This document shows, piece after piece, positions 35,925 through 47,776 of a stretch of DNA of 64,000 nucleotides; position 1 is the stretch's first letter; every line of letters begins with the position of its first letter. The notes beneath the pieces were generated by a model that was not told where the DNA came from, did no database searches, and worked only from the letters and a program-made list of their open reading frames with translations. Source of the stretch: Fomitopsis serialis (Eukaryota > Basidiomycota > Agaricomycetes > Polyporales > Fomitopsidaceae); NCBI RefSeq assembly GCF_022376445.1, contig NW_025954999.1:186001-250000 (forward strand), given 5' to 3'. Made by a program: the position numbers and the translations under genes.

Positions 35925-37474
35925 GTCGTCGCTGGGGAGCTGTGGCGGTATCGTCGCTGAGTTTGGAGGGCCGCGGCGGTCTGCGCTTAGACCATCACCC
36001 CGTTTCGAGCCACACCCGGGACATCGCGTCCACATCGTATCGTCGCGCAGGTTGTTCTTGCTCTCCTGCTTCGTGCATGTCCTCTGCTTTGATCCTAGGC
36101 TGCGTGCGTCTCTGACTGGACTTTGGTGTAGCCATACGCGCAGCAGGCGATAACAAATCTGATAGGCCGACTTTACGGTTGGAAAAACTCGCGTTGTCCT
36201 TGGTTAGGTCCTGAAGATGCCTTGTATGCTTCCTACGCCGGAACTGGACGTCTCAAGGCGCGAGGATGATGGAACATCATGGCTTGTGTGGCTACCAGAT
36301 GGCCCCTTCTCGACCAGCGAACGGCCACCGATCTCGCTGGGACCATCCAGTCTCTGGTGGTCTCTGGAAGACCATGGGGCGCGGTGCCAATGCCCTCACA
36401 CTTCCCGTGCGATCTGTCGTTCAGCAACGGTACCGATGACAAGATACTCATCGTTGTGCAAACGGCTGGGAAGTGCGCATAGAGGTACGCTTTAATGTCC
36501 CCTCTTTCTTGCCACCCTCTTCCGAGGATGTGTTCCGTGAACAGTATGTTGGGCCGTGCATTCGGTGTTGCCGGTATCACTGGTTCGAGGGCGGGGTCTG
36601 CGCCCTTACCACGGCTACTGCTGCTGAGCCCTCTCTTCCATCTTGCAGGCCTTGATGCACATGTTGGGCACACCCTTGATCACGCACGTCCGTCTTGAAG
36701 CAGACCCTTGGGATCACACAGCACGCATGAGTTCTGTTGAGCGATCTTGTCGGGAGGACGCAGAAGGGACTCGCCTGATGCGCCTGTCATCAGGGCGGCG
36801 GGCGTGACAGCGTGATGTCGGGTCACGCGTCACGAGACAACGCCCCGCCACGGCAGTGACTGTCGCGCTTACAGCTCTGCACCTGGGTCCTGGCAGCAGG
36901 GTCGTAGTGTCTGAGACGAAGTGGAAGGAGGGTTTGTTGTGCTGCAAGACACGCACCTGTCGGGCTTGTGGTGGATGTCGTGCAATATCCGCCGACGCCT
37001 TAGGCTCGTCCGATTATACGCCCGGGGACCACTGTGGCGTCCTCAAGACTTCGGTGGATATTGCGACCAGCTACTTGTTATCTCACTGGTGAGGACATCA
37101 CCTACCGAGCTCACCAGACAGGCAGATCAATTGGTTTTACATCGGCTCCCTGGTATGCGCAGAGCCTTCGCAGTGTCGGAGGCGATTAGTGGAGAGCGCA
37201 GAGCGCATTCGCAAGGTGCTCGTACCGCAAATGGTTGGAGAGCATGCTATCATTGGAGACTCTCGTCGAACCTCAAGGACTTATGCAGGCTGACCGTCTC
37301 GCATAGAATACCGGAGCAACAAGCCAGGCATGGTCGACAGCGATCGAGCGCGGAAGCAAATCGCACGCGGCACACTGCGGGGAGGTCGCAGCGCTATCCC
37401 AGCGCGCCGATCCTAACCCGAATTCAGAATTCCCCGTCCGCTTTTACGCGATATTCTCGCCTCATTTGATGCCA

Positions 37475-37482
37475 CATAAAAT
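37475..37482 (+). promoter_or_regulatory. TATA-like element of the copy A gene
   Basis: CATAAAAT about 135 bases before the ATG at 37615. Copy B has TATAAAAA at about the same distance. Confidence 0.45.
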
Positions 37483-37614
37483 GGGCTGGCCCTCGCCCAG
37501 AACCCTGTCGCGCTCTTCGTCCTTCCTCTCATCTCCACCTTGCGGTAGCCGCGTACTGGCTGCTGCTCAGTGCTGCGACGAGGAATTTGCTGGCCCGTGG
37601 CGCGAACACTGAAC

Positions 37615-38259
37615 ATGGCTCTTGGACACTACCCCCTTCGCTTGCCTAGCTACCGCTCCGCGCACGCTCGACGGTACCATCCCTACCCGGCAGCGAGGCG
37701 CCACACGAACAACGATGAGTTCTACATGGTATGGCCCCGCGAAGACAATGAGTACCGGCGTCCTCACAGCGTCTGGGTTGTGGGGCGTTTGTTACAGGAC
37801 CCAGTGCCTGATTTTGACTTCGAGGCGGCTGAGCACATGCTGGAGGTGCCACCGACTCTGCAGTTGGTCCGTACTGTGTCTTAGCTTCGCACCAGATGCC
37901 TTATGGATAATGATGTGTCTTTCCCCCTCGTAGCAGCCCGTGCGACGCGACGACGATGACGGTGACGTGACTGCATTCGAGCTGGACGGCAGCGCCAAAA
38001 AGGACGCGCAGGAGGAAAACAAACCAGAAGATCATGGGAAGGTCGTGGTTGCTAGGGCGCGGGGTGACGGCGTCGAAGTGAAAAGCGCAATGGCGCAGCC
38101 TTCTACTAGACTGAAAGCAGTGAGTGCCCACCTGTGGACGTATGCTGCGTGTCACTGAGTAGCTCCTAGCTGTACACACTTTTCCTCTTCCTCCACTACG
38201 TCCGAGACAGCCTCACGAAAAGCAGAGCCAAAAGCTCTACGAAGACACTGCGCAAGTGA
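37615..38259 (+). CDS. Unrecognised protein of 178 residues, copy A
   Basis: Three exons (37615-37875, 37934-38119, 38170-38259) give exactly 179 codons with stop. Exon 1: MALGHYPLRLPSYRSA, a basic His/Tyr/Pro-rich stretch, DEFYMV, and FDFEAAEHMLEVPP. Exon 2: an acidic run (RRDDDDGDVTAFELDG), then a charged Lys/Glu/Val-rich part. Exon 3: a hydrophobic helix LYTLFLFLHYV followed by a basic tail ending LRK. Copy B has the same three exons and splice sites with diverged sequence. Both frames staying open through three exons suggests selection for protein. No family recognised. The C-terminal helix with a basic tail could be a membrane or protein contact (inference). Confidence 0.72.
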
Positions 38260-38719
38260 TGAGCCCAAAGTCGGTGGTGACTCGCGACCCTCGCGCTCGA
38301 GCATGTCTTGTAGTACTGCCCTTCTTGCTTATCCTTACTTGCTGCTCATCAGGCCTGGCGTTGACATCGTCAGTGCGCTTGACGATGTCATCCTATTGCG
38401 CCCTCGTCGCGCAACTACAGTGGCGTACACAATTGCGCCTCATAACGCTGCCTCCGTTACGTTTTGTGTTTATGAGTGAAGTCTGCTGCTGATGTTGTGT
38501 AAACTACAAGTCATTGATTTGTATATTCGTGTTTCGTGATTGCGCAACTTGATCGTAGTGCTACATAGTTGTCGCTTGTGGCGGCTTGTTCCACCACAAT
38601 GGCCGCTCCGGGCGATCCCTGCGGCCGCCACACTGGTCAGGCATCATACTTGACAGAACATCCAGTTCCAGCATAGGTCGGACATTGGACATGACGCCTC
38701 AAGTCAGGGTATACAGGAC
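38260..38719. other. Convergent 3' region
   Basis: Between the copy A gene (+) and the F-box gene (-). No gene seen. Confidence 0.4.
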
Positions 38720-40412
38720 TCAGAAGAAGTCAAAATGTGTCTCCCTCATCAACCACTCCCACTCCGGACAGCCAAAATCATCGACTCCCCTGAACTCGAG
38801 TTTCCGGTTGGACCACTTCTCGGACAACCTCACGCCCCCATCCCCGCGCTCCACGTAGTGGATTGCATTCTGCACCCCGACGAGCCGCAGGGACTTGCCT
38901 GCTTCCGCAAAGCACTCCAGTGCCTCTTCATCGTCTCCGCCATCGTTTTGCGCGCGAATGCAGAAGTATCTCAGACGCTGACACCTCGTCCACTGAGAGC
39001 CACGTGAGCAATATTAATGATGAACACCTATACGTGAGGAGGTGGGACGACGTACCAGTTCAGCCCACTCGTGCTCGTAGATGCGACTAGACACAGACAA
39101 GGCCAGTGCATCGAGCTCTGTCGGGATATGGCGAATGACTCCACTAAAAGCACATAAATCGACCGAGCCAACGTGCAGACCTAGTACTCGGAGCTGTTTC
39201 AGAGCCGGAAGGAGCAGCTCCATGTCTGTGGATGCGATGTAAATCGAGCAGTCGAAACATCGAAGGGTTGGTATGCCACGGACAAGCTCCGCAAGTAGAG
39301 GGACGCTCGTTGAGGGCAGCTGCTTGAAAGTGTCCCCTATATCTTCGCCGATGATCGCGAGCTGAATCAGGTGCGGGAGATTGAAGGGACCGTGCTTGAA
39401 TGCGGCGAAGAGCTGCTCTTCTTGGTCATCTCGCAGGGCCTGTAGTGTGAGTGACTGGACGTGAGGCAGGTTCTGCAGGAGAACCTCGAGATGGCCAAGG
39501 TCACGGATAAATAGCAGACTGAGATGCGTGATCTGCTGCAAGAGGCCTCCGAGCGAGCTGACGCTAGCTGGTCTGGTGAAGAAGAAATACAGTTCGCGCA
39601 ATTCTGGGAATGTCTCCTCGTCGATATTGACATCTAGGTAGTCTTCCAAGAGTGGGCCGAATATTTGGTCGACTGTGCAATTGTAATCGATCAGGCGGAC
39701 GTTTTGTATCTTGTGGAATGGAATTTGATGAACGAGAAAACTGGAATCCAGCGACATGAATGCTCAGGCGTAGGCTGAAGCCTTGAACAGCATCACTCAC
39801 GGCAGGTTGAGGCCTTGCAGCCTCGGACACGACGCAGCAAGGGCATCGACTACTCCGATGGATGGCGACGGGGTGCGTCCCTTCCATATGAAGCGTTCGA
39901 GGTTGGGAAGGCATTGGATGGCTTCAACCAAGCAGCCTAGTATGATGTGCTTTCAGTCTATCGCCGTCCCGACACCTCAGTGAATATCCCATACTAACAA
40001 TTTTCAAACACCCCTCCGGATCCATTCCTCATGTATGCTTCTATCTCGAGGACCCTCACCGCGCTGGCAAATGAAGCATCGAGGGTGATACGGCGCAGAA
40101 CACCAAACGCCCTCGACGAGCGCGTTTCTTCCAGCTCTTCGTCCCGCTTCCCCGGAGCATCCAGGATTCCCAAGCACCGAAGCAGACTATGATCTCGCGG
40201 AACAAGGCTGGATTGTGCGGCTGTGGAATTCCTGGAGAGGATAAGCAGGTCCGCTGGGAGGTCTTGGTGCAGTAATCAGTGATGTACATCCAGATCTCTG
40301 GAGGGAGCAATTTATGGTGGTATGGGTTGTGGATCCGAGGGAGAATAGCCATAGACTGGGACTCTGTATCAAACGCGGTTTGAGGAGACGACATGTCCAT
40401 TGTCCATTCCAA
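38720..40412 (-). CDS. F-box/leucine-rich protein, one frame break
   Basis: Minus-strand exons 40412-39999, 39936-39801, 39740-39056 and 38992-38720. An F-box-like start (LLPPEIWMYITDYC) is followed by LPADLLILSR in another frame: one base is missing in an A run near 40267. Restoring it makes the total 503 codons with stop. Later parts are leucine-rich and repeat-like (CLPNLERFIWKG, SCPRLQGLNLP, LPHVQSLTLQAL, LKQLRVLGLHVG), typical of basidiomycete F-box/LRR proteins that supply substrates to SCF ubiquitin ligases. The last exon ends WLMRETHFDFF. The specific target is unknown. Confidence 0.8.
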
Positions 40413-40892
40413 GAGAGGCCAAAATGATATCGATGTGATCGGAAGCTCGACTCAAGCGCTGAATTTGAACGCTTGAATGGGTCTGTGATGAGACGTACGC
40501 GTGGGGTATCGTCGTATCGAGGACGTGCACGTTATGAGAGCATGTTGCGTGCATGAATTGGAAGAGACTTACGATGAGTTACACGAACCTGTGTGTTCTA
40601 TGTACGGGAATCTTACGAAACAACGCTGGCTTCGGGTACTACTTACGCAGTGCTGGAATTATTGTCAAGTTGGCGCACGGACGCTACCGCATGCCACAAC
40701 ACAACGAATCCGCCTGAGAACGAGTTGCCGCCTGACTACACTTCGCCACATCTGACATCGACACGACACGGTCCGAGGCGTGCACGATACGTTGAGCATG
40801 CATGGCATATGGGTGCATGTTACGTAGTACTTTTGGTCGTATAGCACATGATGATCGCAAAGCAAACATAGACAAAAGCGGCCCTCCACCCA
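40413..40892. other. Intergenic, F-box 5' flank and RPS15 3' flank
   Basis: Open frames here overlap on both strands and show nothing recognisable. Confidence 0.45.
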
Positions 40893-41785
40893 CTACTTGA
40901 GAGGAATGCTAATAACATTGTCAGCATCGTGTGGACAGACCGAGCACGCCAGCGGAGACTTACAAACGAGATGCTATGGGGCGCGATGGGGCATGCGGTC
41001 AATTCGACGATCGTGGGAGCGCTGGGAGCGTACTTACAGTGCGTCGCACCAATCTGCACACGCACAAATCAGATATACTGGACGGTCGGGGAAGAAAGGG
41101 AACACGCACACCAGGGCGACCGTGCTTGACGGGCCGGTACGAGCACGAGAATTCGGCGAGGTAGTGGCCAGTCATCTCGGGCTTGATCTCCACCGAGTTG
41201 AAGACCTATTCGCAAATAACCGCCCTCAGCACCCAGCTCGTCTAGAGAACTGCAGCCTCTCGCACCTTGCCGTTGTAGATGCCGACGACGCTGCCGATCA
41301 TCTCGGGGACGATGATCATGTTACGGAGGTGGGTCTTGACGACCGCGGGCTTCTCGTTCGGGGGCGCCTCCTTCTTCGCCTTGCGGAGCTTCTTGATGAG
41401 GCCCATAGGCTTGCGCTTCAGGCCGCGCTGGAACCGGCGCCGGGCACGGGCATGTACGATCTGTAGGTGGGGAGGCGCGTGAGACCAAGTAGGGCTGGAT
41501 AGACTCCCGTAAGCTTATCGTACCTCAACGAGCTATTAGACAGCACTAAGTCAGTGGAATGTTGGAAAACTGGAAGAGCTACGGCAACGCACCTCCTCGT
41601 TGCTGAGGTCCAAGAGCTTGTCGAGCTCAACCCCACGGTACGAGAACGTGCGGAACGTCCTCTTCTTCTTAAGCTCAGCAGCGAGAGCGGGGTCGGTAAC
41701 GCCGGAATCAGCCTACAGCGCAAGATCACACCGTCAGCATCTCTCCTCACATAATCTAACGCACCGCGCCAGCAGCACTCACCAT
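40893..41785 (-). CDS. RPS15: Ribosomal protein uS19 (RPS15)
   Basis: Small-subunit ribosomal protein. Eight minus-strand exons (41785-41783, 41712-41593, 41532-41524, 41460-41266, 41205-41110, 41053-41038, 40973-40964, 40908-40893) give exactly 154 residues, close to the usual 142-145. The first exon is only the ATG, and the others include 9, 16, 10 and 16 nt exons. Recognised by [70 protein letters not shown], and the ending THSSRFIPLK, which only appears when the two smallest exons are joined. Divergent from RPP2, so the two ribosomal genes may be co-regulated. Confidence 0.95.
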
Positions 41786-42153
41786 CTTGCGTGTGTCGTG
41801 AACGGGTCTTGCGGCGGCGGGGACGGTATGGTGAGCCTTGCGCGGCGGAGTCTGAACGGGCGGTGGCTGCGAGAGCGTGGGAACGCAGCTGTACAGTTCC
41901 CAGCCACCGCGTGCCGCCCACCCGGTGAGGCAGGCGTCGGGCATCGTCTCTACTCATCATCGTCGGATAGAATCCACAGGTCTTCCCTCGAGGATTAAAC
42001 GTGAGTGCGGGTCGGCTTTGCTGCGCAGAACGACGCTGACTGCGAGGGCTGCAGTGATTTGTGGCTACCGCACCCCCCACTAAAACAACACAGTACGTGA
42101 CCCTCCTCGGGCGGGCGGAATGAAGTGCTGAGGACGCGTGCGTTCGTGTGTAG
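41786..42153. promoter_or_regulatory. Divergent promoter of two ribosomal protein genes
   Basis: 368 bases between the start codons of RPS15 and RPP2. No specific motif is claimed; shared regulation is inferred. Confidence 0.5.
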
Positions 42154-42668
42154 ATGCGTCACGTCGCTGCCTACCTCCTCCTCCAGATCGGCGGGAACGC
42201 CTCCCCTTCTGCCGCCGATGTCAAGAAGGTCCTCGGTGCCGTTGGCATCGAGGCTGAAGACGAGCGCCTTGAGAAGCTCATCTCTGAGCTCGAGGGCAAG
42301 GACATCAACGAGGTGCGTGCTTTTTGGTGAGGCTCGAGTTGTGTCTTGCTCACGTTCCTCCCTTGCCTCCTACAGCTGATTGCTCTGGGCTCGTCGAAGC
42401 TCTCTTCCGTACGTGACACTTCGCTGTTAGCCATGCACAATGTTATTAAAATTATTCTCGTGTCATAGGTTCCTTCTGGTGGTGCGGTCGGCGTGTCTAG
42501 CGGTGCTGCTGCTGGTGGTGCCGCAGCTGCCCCTGCTGAGGAGGCCAAGGAGGAGAAGAAGGAGGAAGAAAAGGTCAGCAATGCATGTTGTGCCAGACTT
42601 GTTTCGTCCGCTGACGTCTCATACAGGAGGAGTCCGACGACGACATGGGCTTCGGTCTCTTCGACTAA
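42154..42668 (+). CDS. RPP2: 60S acidic ribosomal protein P2
   Basis: Predicted 112 residues from exons 42154-42312, 42376-42408, 42469-42573 and 42627-42668. It has the P2 N-terminus ([31 protein letters not shown]), an Ala/Gly-rich hinge, an acidic Glu/Lys stretch, and the universal stalk tail [12 protein letters not shown] that binds elongation factors at the GTPase centre. Confidence 0.97.
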
Positions 42669-43723
42669 GCTCCTCGCATCTTCCGATAAAACCATGCTTT
42701 GCTACTCGCTGTGTATTGTTGGCCCTGTAGCAATTAATGACACCCGCGACATGACAGTCCGTTGAACTCGGTGTGATGAGCGCATGCGCAATTGGGCAAA
42801 TTTTTTGCGTCTGTTCCTCAATAAAGGACTTGCCCCTGACCAAATGAACGGGATGACATCCATTGGACGGGCCTGTAAAGGGGATGTACGGCACAATCTA
42901 ACCGGATGCGTCGATGTTGGGTGCGGCGCTGAGATGGGTGCGGCGCTGAGATAGCTGCAGCTGCTTCGGTGTCGGTTCGCGGCTTGTGCGCTGCATGCGT
43001 GTTTGTCGTGGGCAGTCACCAGGCTTTGGGAGGCGCACTGGCAGCGGCTTGCGGCACCGAACGGGCGCGTCTGAGGATGCGACGGCGACGGCGGTCTGGC
43101 CAGATGGCCGGGCGAGAGCCTGCCAGAGTCGCCCACAAGTGATCCGGGCACGATCGGCTTGGCCGAGGACGGTGCCGGCGGTAGCGGCGGCAAGCAGTTC
43201 TGCCGGCGGGATGCTGCCGCGGCGGGCTGCCCGCCGGCGGCGGCCGTGGTCGCAGGCACCTCAGCCACCTCCCCACAGCGGCCGTGACAGCCAGCCAGCG
43301 CGAAACCGCTCCCTGTTCGTCCTCTCGCCTGCCCGTCTCGCAGCCGCAGCCCACATCGCCGCGACTCTCCGTTCCTCTCGCACGCGCACGGTTCCCAGGC
43401 GCCCGTGAGAGTAGGATGACAGTGAGGTTGGTCCCCCCATCTCCTTTTGTGGCCACGGCAGATCCGTTTCGCCCTTTCAGATCCCCCCTGTATGTAACGC
43501 TCGCCGATGCAGCGTCTACCTTCCCCGGACTTGTCCTGGAACCACCACAGCCACGCCCCTTCACCCTCTGCGTACCGCCGGCACCGTGACGAAGCGACCC
43601 CACCCATCCCTCTCTTCACCCTATCTACCTTATTTCGCGATTCACCCGCCGCCACGTCCCTTGTCTTTTGTATTGACCTCCCGCCACCAGGAGCTGCCGC
43701 AACCACTGCAAGGAAAGCGTGTC
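42669..43723. other. GC-rich 5' region of the transcription factor gene
   Basis: About 1.05 kb. A 334-codon open frame on the minus strand (42702-43706) looks like a by-product of GC-rich DNA: it is Arg/Ser/Pro-rich, has no domain, and overlaps the RPP2 3' end. Confidence 0.5.
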
Positions 43724-46700
43724 ATGGACCCCCACACCCATGGCGGTCACATATCACTCTTACCTATCGATCCCAGCGGTTCCATGAGCCCCGTCGAGGC
43801 ACACCCTTCGCCTGCCCGCTCGCCGCCACAGGCCCATAACTCCGTCGCCTTTGTCAAGGGCGGAAAACGGAAGCGTCTCAGCAAGGTACGAGACCGCCCT
43901 CTCGAAGTGCACTCTCTAGGCTTCGATGTGATACGCCCGTCCGATGCGCCAAGCTCCCGTAAATAGCGACTACGGCGAGATGCCATCGTAACTAGACTCA
44001 ATGGAGCCTGCGCTGCTGCCAAGGACACCAGATAGACTTCGCTGGACGAGTCCTGTCTGGCTCGTCGGACGGTCCGCTGATCCTTTGACGTCTAATGATT
44101 GCCTTGAACACGTCTCACGACCATGAACAGGCTTGCGACGCTTGTCACAAGAGCAAACGGAGATGCGACGGCACAGGTCAGTGACTTGGTCTACATCAGC
44201 GCATCAATGTCCTCAACAAGCTCTTCACCGCTTGAAGCTCCCTGTAGCAACTGGTAAGTGCACGCATCTTTCTCTCGCCTGGGGACAACTTTTAACTGTG
44301 CCGCAGTTACTTCGCCTCCAAGAAATGCACATACACGGATTCCTCCGGTCGCGCAGTGCCCGCACCTCGCAATACATCTCATGGGGAACGTCCTCCACGG
44401 TCGCCGGCGGTTCGTGCTCAAATTACCTGCTGCGGCCCACGAGGCTCATTCCCGCTCTTTAATTTAGGACCTTCTCACGGACGACCTCGGATCTCAGCAC
44501 GTAGATTTATCCCAGCCTGTCCCGAACCCTCCAACCAAGGAGCACATCACGTCGCCCAAGCGGAACCGGTCGGACAACTCGAGTGGCAGCCCTACGGGCA
44601 CGTTCGCGTCGTCGTCGTCCCAGCACTCGCCCCGGCTCCCACAGCCGCGCGAGCCACAATCAAAGCTTCTGGATCCTGACACGACGCATGAATTGGTCAA
44701 CCGTGCGTACACACCTTGAACCCCCGCGCGGTCGGATCTCGTTGCTAACGCACGCTTCATCACGTCCCCCCTGCCAGTCTTCTTCGCGCACTGCAACCCG
44801 CACCGGCTCATCCTCCACAAGCCGTCCTTCTCCGCGGCGCTCAGCCATAACCGCGTGCCCGAGTACTTGGTACTCGCGCTCTGCGCAGTCGCCGCGCCGC
44901 TGTCCAAATCAATCGCTGCCCAGGCGAGCATCGCGCGCGTCGCGGGCGTGCCGTTCTACCAGGATGCAGTCAAGATCATGTTCGACAATGCGGGCCGCCT
45001 GCTGAGCGAGCCCACGCTAGAAACAGCGCAGGCGCTCTGCCTGATGGAGATGCACGAGATCGCGGCGAGCCATTCGTGGACGAAGCACAACAAATACTTT
45101 GGTGCGTCTGCGCTCCGTCCCCCTTGCATTCTCCCGTCGTCCACGGCGCCCGGCCACAGCGCCGCTGTTGCCGGCGGGAGCAGATGATCGATAGCTGTCA
45201 CTTTGAATTCGCCATCTGTGTCCCTTGTCGTGTGCTTCTCCCGTCTGACACTCTTTGTGCGTTCTCGCGCCGCAGATCTAGCGCTCAAGGTCATGGAGGA
45301 GAGCCTGCAGGTGGAGGAGCCGGACGACCAGGTGCGGGGCCGGACGGACGGCCTCGACTTTTGCATCGAGCGCGAGTGCACGCGGCGCTGCTTCTGGCTG
45401 ATCCAGTGCATGAGCTGGATCAGCGGAATATACATCTACAAGCCGATGCGCCCGCGCAGCCTCGAGATGACGAAGAAGATCCGGCTGCCCATCGACGAGA
45501 CGACGTTCGACCTCGCCGCGCACTGGCATTCCGCGAGTGAGTGGCCCGCTTGGCCTTGGCGGGCGTGACGAGAGTTTTACGTACGTGCTGACGGGTGGGC
45601 GTGTGCAGCGGAAGAGTATTTGCACGTCCGTGCGCCGACGACCCGCTATGCGTCGCAGTTTGGGCACGTATTACGTATTTTGTCGATATATGAGACCGTC
45701 CAGAACGTCATCGGTGAGCTGGTGTTCCTCTGGGCATCATCGGCAGTGTCGACGCTAACGACGCATACTCACCCCATAGTGAAGAACGAAGGACCTGCAC
45801 GAGCGAATGCGCTCCGAGAATGCCGGCAATTGCTTGATGTAAGCTGCTTCATCATGATCGCACGCTGGACTAATGCGTCGCTCAGAACTGGCTGGCGTCA
45901 TTACCGCACCACCTCCATTTTTCGGAGGACAATGTCCAGAAACAAGTTGATATGTTTGAGACGAGCTCTAACACCGGTGCATGGTGTTTCTGCTTCATGC
46001 ACGCTTTATACCCCTGCTGTTATCTGGCTTTGGTCGAGGTAAGAGGAATGACACGATTGACAAGAAATGAATGACCAACGACGAGCCTCTTTGACAGGGA
46101 GAAGGCCGATTAGGCGAGCCTATCAAGTGGGTGCGGGACCAACTAGGGACCATATTCAACGCCACGGGAACTCGGGCCAAAAATACCATTCTCTGTATGT
46201 GGTCTACATTATGCGGTTTGTTTCGGAGTCTCTGACCGCACGTTTTGTCTGCAGCTGCGTGCGTGATCTGGGTAGGCAATCTAAAGATGCGATCGGTGGA
46301 CGAGTGCGCTGACGCCAGGCGTACATATAGTCATACAGCAAATATCACCCCGATGACCCGAAGATCCGAGTATGGGACAGCGACTTTGAGAAAGTGTGGG
46401 GCTTCCGGGTGCTCGTCGTGGCCGACCAATGGCGGCAGGTCCAGGAGCGCGACCGGGCCCAGGCCAACGCATCGCCCAATGCGAGCCCTCCGCACGACGC
46501 CGGCGTCTCGCCCACAATTGCCAAAAACAATGTGCTTATGGGTCCAGGAAGGCAAGGCGGGTTCGACGTCGCGCAACAGCACCATCACGGAGATACGGGC
46601 GTGGACCCCCGGTACGACCACCACCACCAGATAGGGCGTGCGCGGCACTACGTTGCGGGTGCAGAGCTTCCTGTTCAAGCTCCGATGGTACGCACTCGGG

Positions 46701-46939
46701 ATGGGGCTCCGAACCTGCCGTCATTGAAGGCAAGCGGCCTGCTGGACACGTTCCCGCCGCCGGCAGACGCGTTCGCGAGCGCGCTGTCGTTGTCGCCGCA
46801 GGGTGCGACGCCTCCACAGGGTGACCGCCGGTCAATGACAACGATACTGAACTCACCGATGCAGCCTCTGCGAGGGAATGTGCCGGTCGGGTCTAGTCCC
46901 ATGATGCCCATAGGCCTGGACTGGTTAGGAAAGCCGTGA
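43724..46939 (+). CDS. Zn2Cys6 fungal transcription factor
   Basis: Starts at 43724 (MDPHTHGGH). The DNA-binding domain is split over exons 43724-43885, 44131-44176, 44238-44253 and from 44307. When joined it gives ACDACHKSKRRCDGT, then APCSNC, then YFASKKC: CX2CX6CX5CX2CX6C, the canonical binuclear zinc cluster, after a basic KGGKRKRLSK tract. A Ser-rich linker follows (about 44468-44707). The fungal transcription factor middle region includes FFAHCNPHRLILHKPSF, LCLMEMHEIAASHSW, RRCFWLIQCMSWISGIYI and WCFCFMHALYPCCYLAL. The C-terminal part is Gln/His/Pro-rich and ends DWLGKP. This layout fits nuclear regulators of metabolism. Target genes cannot be inferred here. The exon near 46230-46310 is uncertain. 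Confidence 0.88.
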
Positions 46940-47096
46940 TCACTCGTTGGCCATGATTCGCCGTCAGCAACCCATCGAGCGGCGGCTGGGGCATGCCGGC
47001 ATCTGCGGTATTGGGTATTATATCATTTTGCAGTTACGCTGCTGCGCTGGGTACGAATGCTGTGATATATTAGATAATGGGATACAAGGGACGGCA

Positions 47097-47624
47097 CTAC
47101 GCCTGCGCCTTCTTGAGGTTGCGGTGCAGCTCCGGTTTGACTAGTACGACGCGGTCGAGTAGCTTCTTGACGACCTGGTCCTTGTTCTCGTTGTATGCAT
47201 CTGTAATCTCCTGTAGCTTAACCACTGTTTCTTGGTCGACCGCAGCCTGTGCTGTCTGTGTGCTTCCGGCGTGCTGTGCCATGACGTACGAGAACGGTCA
47301 GGAGTGTGTGCTCTGAGAAGGCGAGGGACGCACCGATGCCTCGAAGGCCTTGAACTCGTCCTCCTTCTGCCGCTTGTACTGCTCGATCTCCTTCGCTGCC
47401 TGTGCGCGTGCGTCCTTGAGTTTCTGCACGCGGTCTGTTCGGAGAAATCAGCCACAGGATGGAGGGGAAAGGCGCGGGCGACTGACACTGGCGCGCCTGC
47501 TGGACGGTCTTTGCGGCCTCCTTCTCCGCCTCGAGGAGGGTTTGGATGCTCTGGGATTGCTGCGCAGCCTACAAGACGGGATTCAGCACGGCGCAGACAG
47601 CGGACGGACGAGCAGACTGACCAT
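47097..47624 (-). CDS. VMA10: V-type ATPase subunit G
   Basis: Peripheral-stalk subunit of the vacuolar proton pump. Minus-strand exons 47624-47622 (the ATG alone), 47568-47487, 47434-47334 and 47273-47097 give 120 residues, as expected (yeast 114). Recognised by SQSIQTLLEAEKEAAKTVQQAR, KLKDARAQAAKEIEQYK and QKEDEFKAFE, followed by the C-terminal helix ending HRNLKKAQA. Convergent with the transcription factor and divergent from symplekin. Confidence 0.95.
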
Positions 47625-47776
47625 CGCGGTCGCAGAGGAGGGGTGATTCAAACTCCGCCGGCGCAGGCGTCGCCTCGCCACCGGCCGCGGGTGACGCGCA
47701 GAGGCCTCCGCGCACAAAGCCTTCGAGTGGTCGGACGCGCTCGCAGTGGCACTGGCAGGGAGCAGCCCCGCGCAGG

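Larger units (their letters stand above)
35925..38300 (+). repeat. Copy A of an inverted dispersed duplication
   Basis: Aligns with the reverse complement of about 52580-54965. The distance from a shared landmark (35940 here, 54945 there) to the start codon of the enclosed gene is about 1675 bases in both copies. The block includes a 71-base identical stretch (35949-36019), a diverged middle part with conserved islands, a promoter with TATA, and a three-exon gene. Confidence 0.85.

Noticed and set aside
42702..43706. 334-codon open frame on the minus strand upstream of the Zn2Cys6 gene
   Set aside because: Arg/Ser/Pro-rich by-product of GC-rich DNA, no domain, and it overlaps the RPP2 3' region.
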